Shown here in pieces: positions 1-9,354 of a stretch of 64,000 nucleotides of DNA. Each line of letters opens with the position of its first letter. Positions within the stretch are counted from its first letter, which is position 1. The DNA comes from Planctomycetota bacterium (GTDB lineage: Bacteria; Planctomycetota; UBA1135; GCA-002686595). The position numbers and the translations under genes are program-made. Where the stretch lies: positions 1 through 64,000 of the forward strand of contig SIAI01000010.1 of the NCBI GenBank assembly GCA_009691855.1, in the 5' to 3' direction. The notes below the pieces were generated by a model. It worked only from the letters and a program-made list of their open reading frames with translations. It searched no databases and was not told the origin of the DNA.

Positions 1-2
1 GC

Positions 3-221
3 ATGAGCCGCAAGGGCAACTGCTACGACAACGCCGTCCAGGAGAGCTTCTTCCACACGCTCAAGACCGAGCTCTGCGATCACGAGCACTACCGGACGCG
101 CGCCGAGGCGCGCGCCAGCGTCTTCGAGTTCATCGAGGTCTTCTACAACTGCCAACGCCTGCACTCGACGCTCGGCTATCGCTCGCCGACGGAGTGCGAG
201 GCTCTGCCGATCGCAGTCTGA
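3..221 (+). pseudogene. C-terminal fragment of an IS3-family (orfB/DDE integrase) transposase, cut by window edge or truncated
   Basis: [24 protein letters not shown]...[19 protein letters not shown] is the characteristic IS3-family integrase C-terminus. Confidence 0.9.
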
Positions 222-387
222 CGTCGCGCTCGTCGGCGGGACCCCGGCCTCCGACGCACGAACATGGCCTCGCGAGGGATCAGCGGATCCGCGCACGAGG
301 CCGTGAAGGTGCTCGTCGCGCTGCGGAGTCTCCTCGTGGGCACCCTCCACAAGTTGTGAGTCTCCTCCCCTTGTGAATCCCCACCTC

Positions 388-407
388 CCGGGGGCTTCCG
401 CCCCCGG
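388..407. repeat. Perfect GC hairpin (8 bp stem, 4 nt loop)
   Basis: ccgggggc-ttcc-gcccccgg read directly. Confidence 0.8.
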
Positions 408-461
408 AACGCCGCGCTGCGCTCGAGCTCCGCAGGGCTCCGCTCCGCGCGGCTCCCCCGA

Positions 462-487
462 CTGGGGAAGGGAGGACCCTTCCCCAG
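462..487. repeat. Perfect hairpin (11 bp stem, 4 nt loop)
   Basis: ctggggaaggg-agga-cccttccccag read directly. Confidence 0.85.
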
Positions 488-849
488 AACCCCATCCCCC
501 TTGACGGCTCTGCGAAACTCGTCGTCTACTGCAGCTGTCACGTAACCACGTGTCCACCGAGCCGGATGAGGGTCACTAGCCCCAGCGGTCGGCCACGCCA
601 CGCATGCCGACGACCGACCCTCCAGCACAGGCCGAATCAGCTTCTACCCACACGAAAGCCTGAAGCGCCCATTTTGGACCCAACCTCTCAAGCAATGTCG
701 GCGGGGATGTGCGGTTGGTGTGCGTGCGGGATCGCACACCCCGGTCCTCCCCCAAATGGGCTCCCTCGCCAGCTTCAGGTCAGGGCACGCGAGTTGCGGA
801 AGCTTGCCGGCATGGCCACCCCGCTGGCATCCTGACCACGAGACCAGTC

Positions 850-2967
850 ATGAAAAACCTGCTTGCCACTACGCTTGCACTGACCTCCCTAGCTCTCGCA
901 CCCTTGGCGTATGCTCAGAAGACGGACCACGGGGGTGGGCATGCCCCTCCCAAGCCCGGCGCCGGCTGGAACGGTCCCGGGGACACGGTTCCGAATGGTG
1001 GAGGCTCCGGGAGCGGGAGCAACGGGGGGGGCAATCCTCCTCCCCCGCCTGGGCCGACAACCGGTCCGTCCGGGCCGGACTATGCCCCAGGCGCCAACCC
1101 CCTTGCGCCTCGCACCCCCCCGCCGGGGCTGGATGGTGTCCCCGGCTCGCCAGGAGAGGCTCCTCCCGCAAAGCCGAGCACTCCCCCGCGCACCGAAACA
1201 CTCAATTCTTGGCAGACCTGGTGGCATTACAACCGCTGGGCGCACCTGGACTTGGATCGCTCTCTAGCAGCCGACTCAGGTTCGTCGGGGTTCTTCCTTG
1301 GGCACGGCGAGAAGGCCCAGAAAGCGCCTTTGCTGAGGGCCACTCAAAACCAAATTCGGGATGTCGTCCAGCCGGCACTGATTCGAGCTCTCGCGCGAGG
1401 TGGCCAGTCCGACTTCGAGACATACGCACTTCACGCCTTGGCCAAGATCCGTGGGGTGCCGCTCCAGGAGGGAGCCCCGGACTTCTCTGTGGTCATTCGT
1501 CCGTACCTTCGTAGTGCAAATCAATTTGTCGCAGAGAAGGCGACGCTTGCGCTCGGGATCCGAGGAGATGAGTCGTTTCAGCCCTGGCTTTCTTCAATTC
1601 TTGCCGACGCCCCCGAAGGTCGGGACTTGGTTGGCCGATCCCTAGTCGGTGACCGCCTACGAGCGTACGCCGCCTACGGGCTAGGTTTGTTGGGTGAGCG
1701 CGCTCGCGACGCTGGCGTGCGTGTCGGGGTGTACGACGCTCTCATGAGTGCCCTACCCGCTGAGCGCGAAGAAGTCCAGGCAGCATGCTTGCTTGCGCTC
1801 GGCCTTGTACCCATGCCCAACGGGGAAGCATTCATCGAGGGCGGTGATCAGTTCCGTGGCAAGACGCGCGTCGATCAAGTCTTGGCAATCCTCTCCTTTT
1901 TCGAGGATACTGCACAGTCCTTTCTCGCCAGGTCTCAGGCTCCGAACGCCCTTGCCCGTTTGATCGAAGGTGCCCCGGAATCTCTGCGGGGGCGGGTTGC
2001 CTACGCGCTGCTGGTTGCATCAGGCCCCTTAACTCAGGAGCAGCGTGAGGTGCAAAATGCTGCCGTCATCGCCCTGGGAATGATTGGCCGTTCCGGACAG
2101 GCCCCGCTCGATCAAGAGGTTCGCGATCATCTCGAAAGGGTCGCGTACAAGTCGGGATCGGACCGATCTACTCGCTACCTAGGGATGATCTCCATGGCCC
2201 AGGTCGCAGCCAGAAGAGGTGAAGGGGAACAGCCCTTTGCCGGTCTGGATACCACCCGGAGGACTCTACAGCGCTACCTCTCTCGTAGCCGAGGCGAGAC
2301 CTTGGCTTGGACGGCACTGGCTCTCGGAGTTCTAGAAGAGGATGCAAACGAGCGCGGAGAGGTCGCTTCGCCGGACTCTGGAAAGGCCCTGCGCGCGGCA
2401 CTCGAGAAGGCCCGTTCGTATGAAGTCGCCGGAGCCCTCGCGATCGCCCTGGGGATGGTGCATGACCCTGCGTCTGCCGACATGCTGCTCACACGCCTGA
2501 ACGATGCGAGCGACATGTACATGCGCGGCTATTGCGCTTTGGCTCTGGGAATGCTTGGAACGCCGAATGCAATCACTCCCATCCGTGAGGCCATGGCCGC
2601 CTCGACGAACCAGTCCTTCGTTGTAGAGAACGCCGCCATTGCATTGGCACTTCTCGGCGACCAGGGAAACGGGACGAGGATCTTCTCGTTGCTCGATCGC
2701 TCGTCGAATCCAAAGGTTCAGGCATCCGTAGCCTCCGCCATGGGATGGATCCGCGATCCACGCCCCCTCGGCGACCTGTGCGCCATGCTTGCGGACCCGC
2801 GTCGAAGCGACGCTGCTCGAGCCTGGACGGCGGTGGCCATCGGACGCATTTGCGACCAAGACCGTTGGCCGTGGGTTGGGCGCCTATCCGTTGGAGTGCA
2901 GTACGACGTCGCTCTACCGACTCTTCTAGAACCAATCTATGAAACGGGGCTCTTGGATTTGCCTTAG
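850..2967 (+). CDS. Secreted HEAT-repeat-type protein with Gly/Pro-rich N-terminal linker
   Basis: Signal peptide MKNLLATTLALTSLALAPLAYAQ at the internal ATG; repeated ALGLLG/ALGMLGTPNA helical repeats. Confidence 0.8.
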   Translation: MKNLLATTLALTSLALAPLAYAQKTDHGGGHAPPKPGAGWNGPGDTVPNGGGSGSGSNGGGNPPPPPGPTTGPSGPDYAPGANPLAPRTPPPGLDGVPGSPGEAPPAKPSTPPRTETLNSWQTWWHYNRWAHLDLDRSLAADSGSSGFFLGHGEKAQKAPLLRATQNQIRDVVQPALIRALARGGQSDFETYALHALAKIRGVPLQEGAPDFSVVIRPYLRSANQFVAEKATLALGIRGDESFQPWLSSILADAPEGRDLVGRSLVGDRLRAYAAYGLGLLGERARDAGVRVGVYDALMSALPAEREEVQAACLLALGLVPMPNGEAFIEGGDQFRGKTRVDQVLAILSFFEDTAQSFLARSQAPNALARLIEGAPESLRGRVAYALLVASGPLTQEQREVQNAAVIALGMIGRSGQAPLDQEVRDHLERVAYKSGSDRSTRYLGMISMAQVAARRGEGEQPFAGLDTTRRTLQRYLSRSRGETLAWTALALGVLEEDANERGEVASPDSGKALRAALEKARSYEVAGALAIALGMVHDPASADMLLTRLNDASDMYMRGYCALALGMLGTPNAITPIREAMAASTNQSFVVENAAIALALLGDQGNGTRIFSLLDRSSNPKVQASVASAMGWIRDPRPLGDLCAMLADPRRSDAARAWTAVAIGRICDQDRWPWVGRLSVGVQYDVALPTLLEPIYETGLLDLP

Positions 2968-2969
2968 GG

Positions 2970-3275
2970 CTAGCAGTCCTCCATGAAAAAGGGCTCTCCG
3001 GCAGGTTTAGTGTAACCGTCACGCCGTACCCGTTCGACCAGCGCGCGTGTCGTCGCGGCCACGGCCGAACGGATCGCGCCGATCAAGGTCTCACGCAGCT
3101 GCTCACGCAGGCTCAGGATCTCACCCAGCGGGCTGCGGCCGCCCTTCGAGGAACGGCGACCACGGGGCTGACGGGAGCGGTGGAACTTCGTAGTCTTCTT
3201 CACGGGGCTCGGCCTTTCGGGGACTGGTTCGCTTTCGCAAACGCAGTCCTCACAACGGGTTGAGCCCCAGATCAA
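2970..3275 (-). other. Short basic ORF, possibly a truncated transposase or orphan ORF
   Basis: 101 aa ORF, basic N-terminus; no clear family recognised. Confidence 0.25.
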
Positions 3276-3319
3276 ATCTCACGAGCGGACGGATATCCTC
3301 GCCTTTCTTCAACGGCCTG

Positions 3320-3841
3320 CTAACCCGAAACTCCCTTGCGCGTGACCAGTCCGCATAGGATAAGTCCCGCGCAGAGGCCTCCGATCGCTAGCACCTGCGC
3401 CAACAGGACTGCGTTGCGCAAGGCCTCCTCGTGGAGATAAAGACCGGCGCAGCGGGAGGAAAAGTCTGAGACTGCTCGCTGCCACTGTTCCCTATCCGCT
3501 GGCTTGAGTTCTGTGGAATGCTCCAGGGCTAGTCGCAGCCGAGTCGCATATTCTTGCGCCGTGGAGCTATCTTGCAGCCATATCGCGGAACCAGCGGCAT
3601 AATACAGGAGGTCGAGCTGCTCGGGACTTGTCCCGAGACCGACACTTGCCGCCGCAAGTGCACGCGAGGGATCTCCCGCGCCATACAAAATCTCGGCCTC
3701 TTGACATGCGCGACGCACTGAATCCGATTGCGCCTCCATTCCAAGCCAAGCCGCTCGATAGTCATCGGAGGCTAGAGCCTCTCGAACTGCGTCCACATCT
3801 CCCTGGAAAAAGAGAACGGCGACAAGTACGAGCCCAGTCAT
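3320..3841 (-). CDS. Small membrane-anchored hypothetical protein, TPR-like middle
   Basis: ATG at 3841 overlaps the upstream stop (ATGA); N-terminal hydrophobic segment and C-terminal TM helix. Confidence 0.65.
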   Translation of the reverse strand: MTGLVLVAVLFFQGDVDAVREALASDDYRAAWLGMEAQSDSVRRACQEAEILYGAGDPSRALAAASVGLGTSPEQLDLLYYAAGSAIWLQDSSTAQEYATRLRLALEHSTELKPADREQWQRAVSDFSSRCAGLYLHEEALRNAVLLAQVLAIGGLCAGLILCGLVTRKGVSG

Positions 3842-5460
3842 GGGGCAAACAGGTGCAGGCGCCGTCGACTCGCCTCGCGAATTGAGCGAAACTGGAGCTG
3901 CTCTATGGGGCAGCAATCGTCGGTGAGAATGGCCGACGATCCGCTGGCCTCGACTAGCGCGGAAAAGCCAGGAAGTCGTCTCGGCCCCAAGGACAGGCGA
4001 CGACTCGTGGCTGCAGGCTCTAGCCCCCGCCCGTCCCATGGCAGTCGGCCGTCACGACGAGCCATGAGCATAAAATTGCGCGAACTCGGCACCTTGATCA
4101 AGAGGACCGCAGCGCCAAACGCGCGTGCACATGTGCGAGCAACGGCATCGACGACGGGGTCATCAAAGTCGAACCCGCCTAAATTTGCGGTCAGCCACCC
4201 CCCAGCGCTCAAGCGTGCCCTGAGCTCCTGAAAGAACTCGAAGGTACACAGATGAGGCGGGATCTCGACCTGGTTCGCATAGCAGTCGAGGACGATCTGT
4301 TCGAATTGCCGATCGACGATCCTCAGCGCAACGCGCGCATCGAGCCCGGGCCAGATCCTGGAGCCATCGTTGTCTATGGTCAGCTCCATCCACTGGCGCC
4401 CCAGCTCGATGACTTCAGGATCCAGCTCTACCCCCGTAAAATGGGTGTCGAGCCCTGGCTCGCCCGAAAAAACGCGCAGGACCGTTCCGGCACCCAGGCC
4501 GAGGACCAGCACATTCCACGGCCCCGTAGCACGACTCCAGGCTAGGGGCAGTAGAAAGTCGTTGTAGTAGAAGCCGTCCTCCAGCAATCCGGGTTCTGGT
4601 TGCCAGACGGACTGGAACGAGTCGAATCCCTCGTTGGACCTCAGAAACCTTATCGCAGGCTTGCGGGATCGGTCCTCGACTACGCGTAGAGACTGATAGC
4701 GCGACTCCGAGCGCGCTAACTCGTGGATCTCGGACCCTTCGCTTTCCTGCGGGAGTGGAACCAGCCCCGGCGCTCCTACCCCGACCAACGCGAGGATCCC
4801 AACCAAAGAGCCGCGAGTTCCGCGTCGCGCAAGTAGTGCCGCGCAACCAGCGCATAGCAAACCTCCGCCCGCCAGCAGGAATGTGCCCTTGGATCCCAAC
4901 TCAGGCAAGAAGAGGTGCGAGGTGCCAAAGACCCCGACGAGGCTGCCGAGCGTGGAGGAAAACAGCACGGAACCTCCCGCTCGTCCCGGGGAAACCTTTT
5001 GTACTCGCGCCAAGCTCTCGACAGCCAAAGGACAGACCGTCCCCAGCAGAACCGCGGGTGGCAAGAAAACCAGCATCGAAACCGCCAGGCTGCCCCAGCC
5101 AACAAGTTCCGCGGCCTCGTGCAGACCGATGTGTTCGGGCAGGATCCATCGTGCAAGCGCGGCCCCGAGATGCGGCAGCCAACAAACCCAGCAACCGGCG
5201 GCCACCAACAGCCAGCCCATGACCCGCAGCGGTGCGGGCCGAGCCGCCAGCTTCCCCCCAAGGCGGTACCCCAGAGCCAAGGCGAGGAGAATGACCCCGA
5301 TGACATTGGTCCAGACGACCAAACTCGTCCCGAACCAAGGCGCCAAGAGGCGCACCGCAGCGAGCTCAACCACCATCGTGCCGGCACCAGCCAAAGCCGC
5401 GATCAGCAGGAGGAAGCGGCCTTCCCTTTCACCAGGAGAGCGCGCTGGATTCGAGCTCAA
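3838..5460 (-). CDS. Membrane-fused spermidine synthase-like protein
   Basis: Multiple N-terminal TM helices then NVLVLGLGAGTVLRVF...FTGVELDPEVIELGRQW SAM-binding spermidine-synthase fold; start uncertain (TTG 5460 proposed, ORF open to 5535). Confidence 0.8.
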   Translation of the reverse strand: MSSNPARSPGEREGRFLLLIAALAGAGTMVVELAAVRLLAPWFGTSLVVWTNVIGVILLALALGYRLGGKLAARPAPLRVMGWLLVAAGCWVCWLPHLGAALARWILPEHIGLHEAAELVGWGSLAVSMLVFLPPAVLLGTVCPLAVESLARVQKVSPGRAGGSVLFSSTLGSLVGVFGTSHLFLPELGSKGTFLLAGGGLLCAGCAALLARRGTRGSLVGILALVGVGAPGLVPLPQESEGSEIHELARSESRYQSLRVVEDRSRKPAIRFLRSNEGFDSFQSVWQPEPGLLEDGFYYNDFLLPLAWSRATGPWNVLVLGLGAGTVLRVFSGEPGLDTHFTGVELDPEVIELGRQWMELTIDNDGSRIWPGLDARVALRIVDRQFEQIVLDCYANQVEIPPHLCTFEFFQELRARLSAGGWLTANLGGFDFDDPVVDAVARTCARAFGAAVLLIKVPSSRNFMLMARRDGRLPWDGRGLEPAATSRRLSLGPRRLPGFSALVEASGSSAILTDDCCPIEQLQFRSIREASRRRLHLFAP

Positions 5461-5467
5461 CCGCTCC

Positions 5468-6730
5468 CTACTTCGCGGTGACGTCAAGGCTAACCGAGGC
5501 TGTGAACACGCGCCCCCAGTCCCACGGGTCTCCATAGAAACGCCGCATCATGTCAGGAGCACTGCGGGCAACCGTCTGTTCGTGAACCACGCCGTTGATC
5601 GCGAACTTGATGGGCTTCTCGAGGTCTACGATCTCATCGTTCAGGTAGACGAGCACCTGCCCGACTTTGGTGGCATCGATCGTGATCGTGTTTGTCGCCT
5701 TGTCGGCCTTGGCTTCCACACGCGGATTCTCGGCGGCTTGCATGCCGTCGAGGAACAGCCAGTTCACCTTGCGCAGACTGTCGTCCTTTGGCGAGAAGGA
5801 GATCTGAGTAGGGTATGCGACTCGCCTGTTCTTTCCGATCCACTCCCAGGCAGTGGTCACGGTTCCCTCCGGCTCCTGCTTACAGTTGCCGAAGCCCAGC
5901 TCTCCGAGCTTGGCCTCGATACCCTTCGCGCCCTCACCACCCTTGATGAAGAGGGTCGGAACCGAGCGGAAGTTCTCCAGGAAGGCAGGGTCTGCGGGGG
6001 CCACATCGCCGAGGCCGATCAAGCCGGCAAAGACATCGGGCATGTAGGCCGCCGCGACCTCGGTCGCCCCGAAGCCTTTGCCCGATCCAACCAGAAAAAC
6101 GCGGTTCGGATCGATCGAGACTTGGCGCCGGATCAGGAAGAACGTGGTGATCACCGTGAAGGCTCCCCCTGGAGACTTCGGTGATCCGAACACGCCCCAG
6201 GACTTCGTGTCCTTGCCCAGGTCGAATGCGACCAGGAACGCGCTCTCGCGGACGCCGGGATCGTTCCAATGCGTATTGAGGTGCGCGGCAGGCGCCTCAC
6301 CGTCGTCGCACGCGATAAGGACCAAAGGGAGCGGTTCCTTGCCGGTTTTTTTGGGTGCCGAATACGCGATGTTGACCTCCAAGCCGCGGTCGCTCTTCAG
6401 TTTGGTCTCCGCCACCTCCCCCTTCTTCTTGAGGGTTGTCTCTTTCAGGCGCTCCTGAGTGACCATGCGGAAGACCTGCTCCCAGTCCCCCACCGAGGCC
6501 AAGAGCTTCGCGCCCTTGAGCCGCTTCTCGGTTGCCTCGATCTGATCGAGGACCTTCTGTTTGGCCTCAAAGATGCCCTTCTCCTCGTCCTCGGCCTTGA
6601 AGTAGGTGCCGACCAAGTCGCCTAGCTTCTTGTGGTCAGCCTCCTTGAGTTTGAGATCGCCGACCCAGGGAAGTGTGGCCAGGTAGAGCAGCGGGCCGAC
6701 CAGTCGCAGCGAGGAGAGAGCGGGAATCAT
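5468..6730 (-). CDS. Secreted alpha/beta-hydrolase-like protein with degenerate nucleophile elbow
   Basis: Pattern DPNRVFLVGSGKGFGATEVAAAYMPDVFAGLIGLGD resembles the esterase/PHB depolymerase-like core. Confidence 0.6.
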   Translation of the reverse strand: MIPALSSLRLVGPLLYLATLPWVGDLKLKEADHKKLGDLVGTYFKAEDEEKGIFEAKQKVLDQIEATEKRLKGAKLLASVGDWEQVFRMVTQERLKETTLKKKGEVAETKLKSDRGLEVNIAYSAPKKTGKEPLPLVLIACDDGEAPAAHLNTHWNDPGVRESAFLVAFDLGKDTKSWGVFGSPKSPGGAFTVITTFFLIRRQVSIDPNRVFLVGSGKGFGATEVAAAYMPDVFAGLIGLGDVAPADPAFLENFRSVPTLFIKGGEGAKGIEAKLGELGFGNCKQEPEGTVTTAWEWIGKNRRVAYPTQISFSPKDDSLRKVNWLFLDGMQAAENPRVEAKADKATNTITIDATKVGQVLVYLNDEIVDLEKPIKFAINGVVHEQTVARSAPDMMRRFYGDPWDWGRVFTASVSLDVTAK

Positions 6731-7602
6731 GGTCTTTCTTCAGGCGGTGTCTTCGTGGCGGGAGCGGTGTGAAACGAGGGGAGAAGCGCCGTTCCCCACC
6801 CCCTCCAGGCCCAGTCGGGGGGAGGTGTGTTGAGTATGAGGGCCCGGAATCCGGTCCGTGCCGCAAGCGTGCTGTTGGCCACCATGTCGAGGCGCGCGAG
6901 GAGCAAGGCCGCGTCGTCCGAGCCGAGCGCCATGGCTCTCCCCAGGTAGTCGCGCGCCAGCCGTTCGTCACCGAAACCGAGTGCCAGGATCCCGCGGTGT
7001 TCCCACAACACCTTGGGACGTCGGCCAGCGGCCGTCTCGCGCTCGATCGTCTCAGCCAGCACGGCGTCGGCTTCGGCCGACCGCCCGAGGTTCTTCAGGG
7101 TGAGGAACAGGTCCAGGGCACTCCACTCGGCACGATAGCGTTCGTGTAGCGCGTTCTGGAGCGAGAACGCGCCGTCAAGACGCAGCGCCCTGGCTTCGTC
7201 CACACCGGCGTTGTAGGCCAAGAAAAGCTGCCAACGTTCGAGCTCGGTCGGCGACTGGAGGGCCTCAAGTGCCAACTGTGCGCGTTGAGGGCCGCTCGGG
7301 AGGCAGTCCGCGAGATACCAGTGCTCGCGGGGCGTGAACGGATCGGGCTCCAACGCGAGCAGTCTTCTGACGACCGACGGATCGCGCCCCGCCAGGCGTT
7401 CGAGCTGGGCCCGCAGGAGCTCCGCCCGCACGTCGCCCGCGAGTCCGCGTGCCGCCTCGGTCAAGTGCACGCGCAGCGCTTCGGCCTCCGCAGGTGCGAG
7501 CTGCGGATCGTGCAGGCTGTCGAGCTCGGTCCACAGCTGGGCCCAGACGTCTCCCTGCGGGCTGCCGAGCGCGCCCAGCACCGCCAGCACCACCGAGATC
7601 AC
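6727..7602 (-). CDS. TPR-like hypothetical protein
   Basis: GTG start overlapping purM stop; helical repeat pattern EHRGILALGFGDERLARDYLGRAMALGSDDAALLLARLD. Confidence 0.6.
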   Translation of the reverse strand: MISVVLAVLGALGSPQGDVWAQLWTELDSLHDPQLAPAEAEALRVHLTEAARGLAGDVRAELLRAQLERLAGRDPSVVRRLLALEPDPFTPREHWYLADCLPSGPQRAQLALEALQSPTELERWQLFLAYNAGVDEARALRLDGAFSLQNALHERYRAEWSALDLFLTLKNLGRSAEADAVLAETIERETAAGRRPKVLWEHRGILALGFGDERLARDYLGRAMALGSDDAALLLARLDMVANSTLAARTGFRALILNTPPPDWAWRGWGTALLPSFHTAPATKTPPEERP

Positions 7603-8639
7603 GCGCGGCCCCAGCGCACGTTGCCCTCGCCGCGGACCGTGTGGCCGATGCGATAGACGCGTTCGCCACGGCGGACGAGATCGCGCTCGACCTCGGTCGC
7701 CTTGTCCGGATCGACGATCAGGACCATGCCGATGCCCATGTTCAGGGCCCGATAGGCCTCGTCCGCGTCGAGTTCCCCACCGCTCACCAGAAGCTGAAAG
7801 AGCCCCGGCGGCGTCCAGGTGTCGCGATCGATGATCGCATCGCAGGCGCCGAGAACGCGGTTCACGTTGCCGGGCAATCCCCCACCCGTGATGTGTGCCA
7901 TCGCGGCGAGTTTTTTGCCTTCGATCAGCGGCCACACGGGCTCGAGGTACGGCCGGTGGATGGCCAGCAGCGCTTCCTGCACGCTCTTTCCACCCAGCTC
8001 GCTCGGCCTGTCAGCGAGTGCCAGCCCGAGACGCTCGAAGAGCACTCGCCGCGCGAGCGAATATCCGTTCGTGTGCAATCCGCTCGAGGTCAGGCCGAGC
8101 AGGACCTGCCCCGGGCGCACCGCCGATCCGTCCAGCAGGTGCTCGCGCTTCACCGCTCCCACCAGGAAGCCGGCGAGCTCAAAATCGCCTTCCTTGTACA
8201 GCCCCGGCATCTCGGCGGTCTCGCCGCCGAGCAGCGCGAGGCCGCTCGCGCGACAGGCCTCCGCGCAGCCCGCGATCAGCTTCCCGGCCACGGCCTGGTC
8301 GAGCTTGCCCATCGCGACGTAGTCCAGGAAGAACAGCGGCCGCGCGCCCTGCACCAGCGCATCATTGATGCAGTGGTTGACCAGGTCCCAGCCGACCGTG
8401 TCGTAGACCTTCGCGCGGCGCGCGACCTCGAGCTTGGTGCCCACGCCATCGGCGGTGGCGACCAGGATCGAATCGGCGAAGCCGACCTTGGCCGGGTCGA
8501 ACAACCCGCCGAAGAGCCCCACGTCGCCAAGCACACCGGGTGTGAAGCTCTTGCGAATCGCGTCCTTCGCGTTCTCGAGCAGGGTTTCTTTGGCGTCGAT
8601 GTCGACGCCCGCGTCCTTGTAGGTGATCTTGCCGTTCAC
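7599..8639 (-). CDS. purM: Phosphoribosylformylglycinamidine cyclo-ligase
   Basis: YKDAGVDIDAKETLL, ATADGVGTKLEVA, LGGETAEMPGLY, HITGGGLPGNVNRVL motifs. Confidence 0.97.
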   Translation of the reverse strand: MNGKITYKDAGVDIDAKETLLENAKDAIRKSFTPGVLGDVGLFGGLFDPAKVGFADSILVATADGVGTKLEVARRAKVYDTVGWDLVNHCINDALVQGARPLFFLDYVAMGKLDQAVAGKLIAGCAEACRASGLALLGGETAEMPGLYKEGDFELAGFLVGAVKREHLLDGSAVRPGQVLLGLTSSGLHTNGYSLARRVLFERLGLALADRPSELGGKSVQEALLAIHRPYLEPVWPLIEGKKLAAMAHITGGGLPGNVNRVLGACDAIIDRDTWTPPGLFQLLVSGGELDADEAYRALNMGIGMVLIVDPDKATEVERDLVRRGERVYRIGHTVRGEGNVRWGRA

Positions 8640-8647
8640 TGGGTCGT

Positions 8648-9217
8648 TCAGGGACTGCGCGCGTCGCCGTTCAGGAGCTTCTGGAGCCGGGTCCAGGGCG
8701 ACTCAGGATAGCCACCGGCGTGGCGCAGCCGCTCCAGGATCCGAGGGTAGTTGTCGAATCCGATCTCCGCCGGCAGCGCGTCGAGCCGGAACCAGGCTGC
8801 CTCGGTCTCCTCGTCCCCCGGCCGCAGCGCCCCGCCGATGGCGCGACACAGGTATACGGCCACGTTGGCGGGCTTGCGCGGGTCGTCGCGCACGAACAGG
8901 AGGTCCAAGAGCCCGTGAACCTCGACCACCAGGCCGGCCTCCTCGTACACCTCGCGCACGACCGTCCTCTCCGGGTCCTCGTCGATCTCCTGGTAGCCCG
9001 CGGGCAGCGCCCAGTAGCCCTGGAAGGGCTCGATCGCGCGCCGCACAAGCAAGACCTCCCCCAGCGGGTTGAACACGACCCCCGCCGCGGCGCAGGCCGG
9101 ATTGCTGTACAGCACGAACGGGCAGCGCGAGCAGCGCAGGCGCGCGCGCCCTCCGACCTCCGACTCGAGCAGCTCGGCGCTGCACAGCGGGCAGTGTCTC
9201 GCCTGGTCTTGCCACAC
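8648..9217 (-). CDS. NUDIX hydrolase with N-terminal zinc ribbon
   Basis: CPLCSAELL..LRCSRC ribbon and GYQEIDEDPERTVVREVYEEAGL Nudix box. Confidence 0.93.
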   Translation of the reverse strand: MWQDQARHCPLCSAELLESEVGGRARLRCSRCPFVLYSNPACAAAGVVFNPLGEVLLVRRAIEPFQGYWALPAGYQEIDEDPERTVVREVYEEAGLVVEVHGLLDLLFVRDDPRKPANVAVYLCRAIGGALRPGDEETEAAWFRLDALPAEIGFDNYPRILERLRHAGGYPESPWTRLQKLLNGDARSP

Positions 9218-9354
9218 GATCGCGTTTGCGCGGGGCCGGGAAGACGTCGCGATCGTCGAGAGCGCGCGACTCGCGTTTCCCCGTGCCCTTGGCGTGTCCT
9301 ACACTAAGAGATGCCGTCTCGGGGGGCAACGTCGTGCCGTGACGCCTCCCTCCC

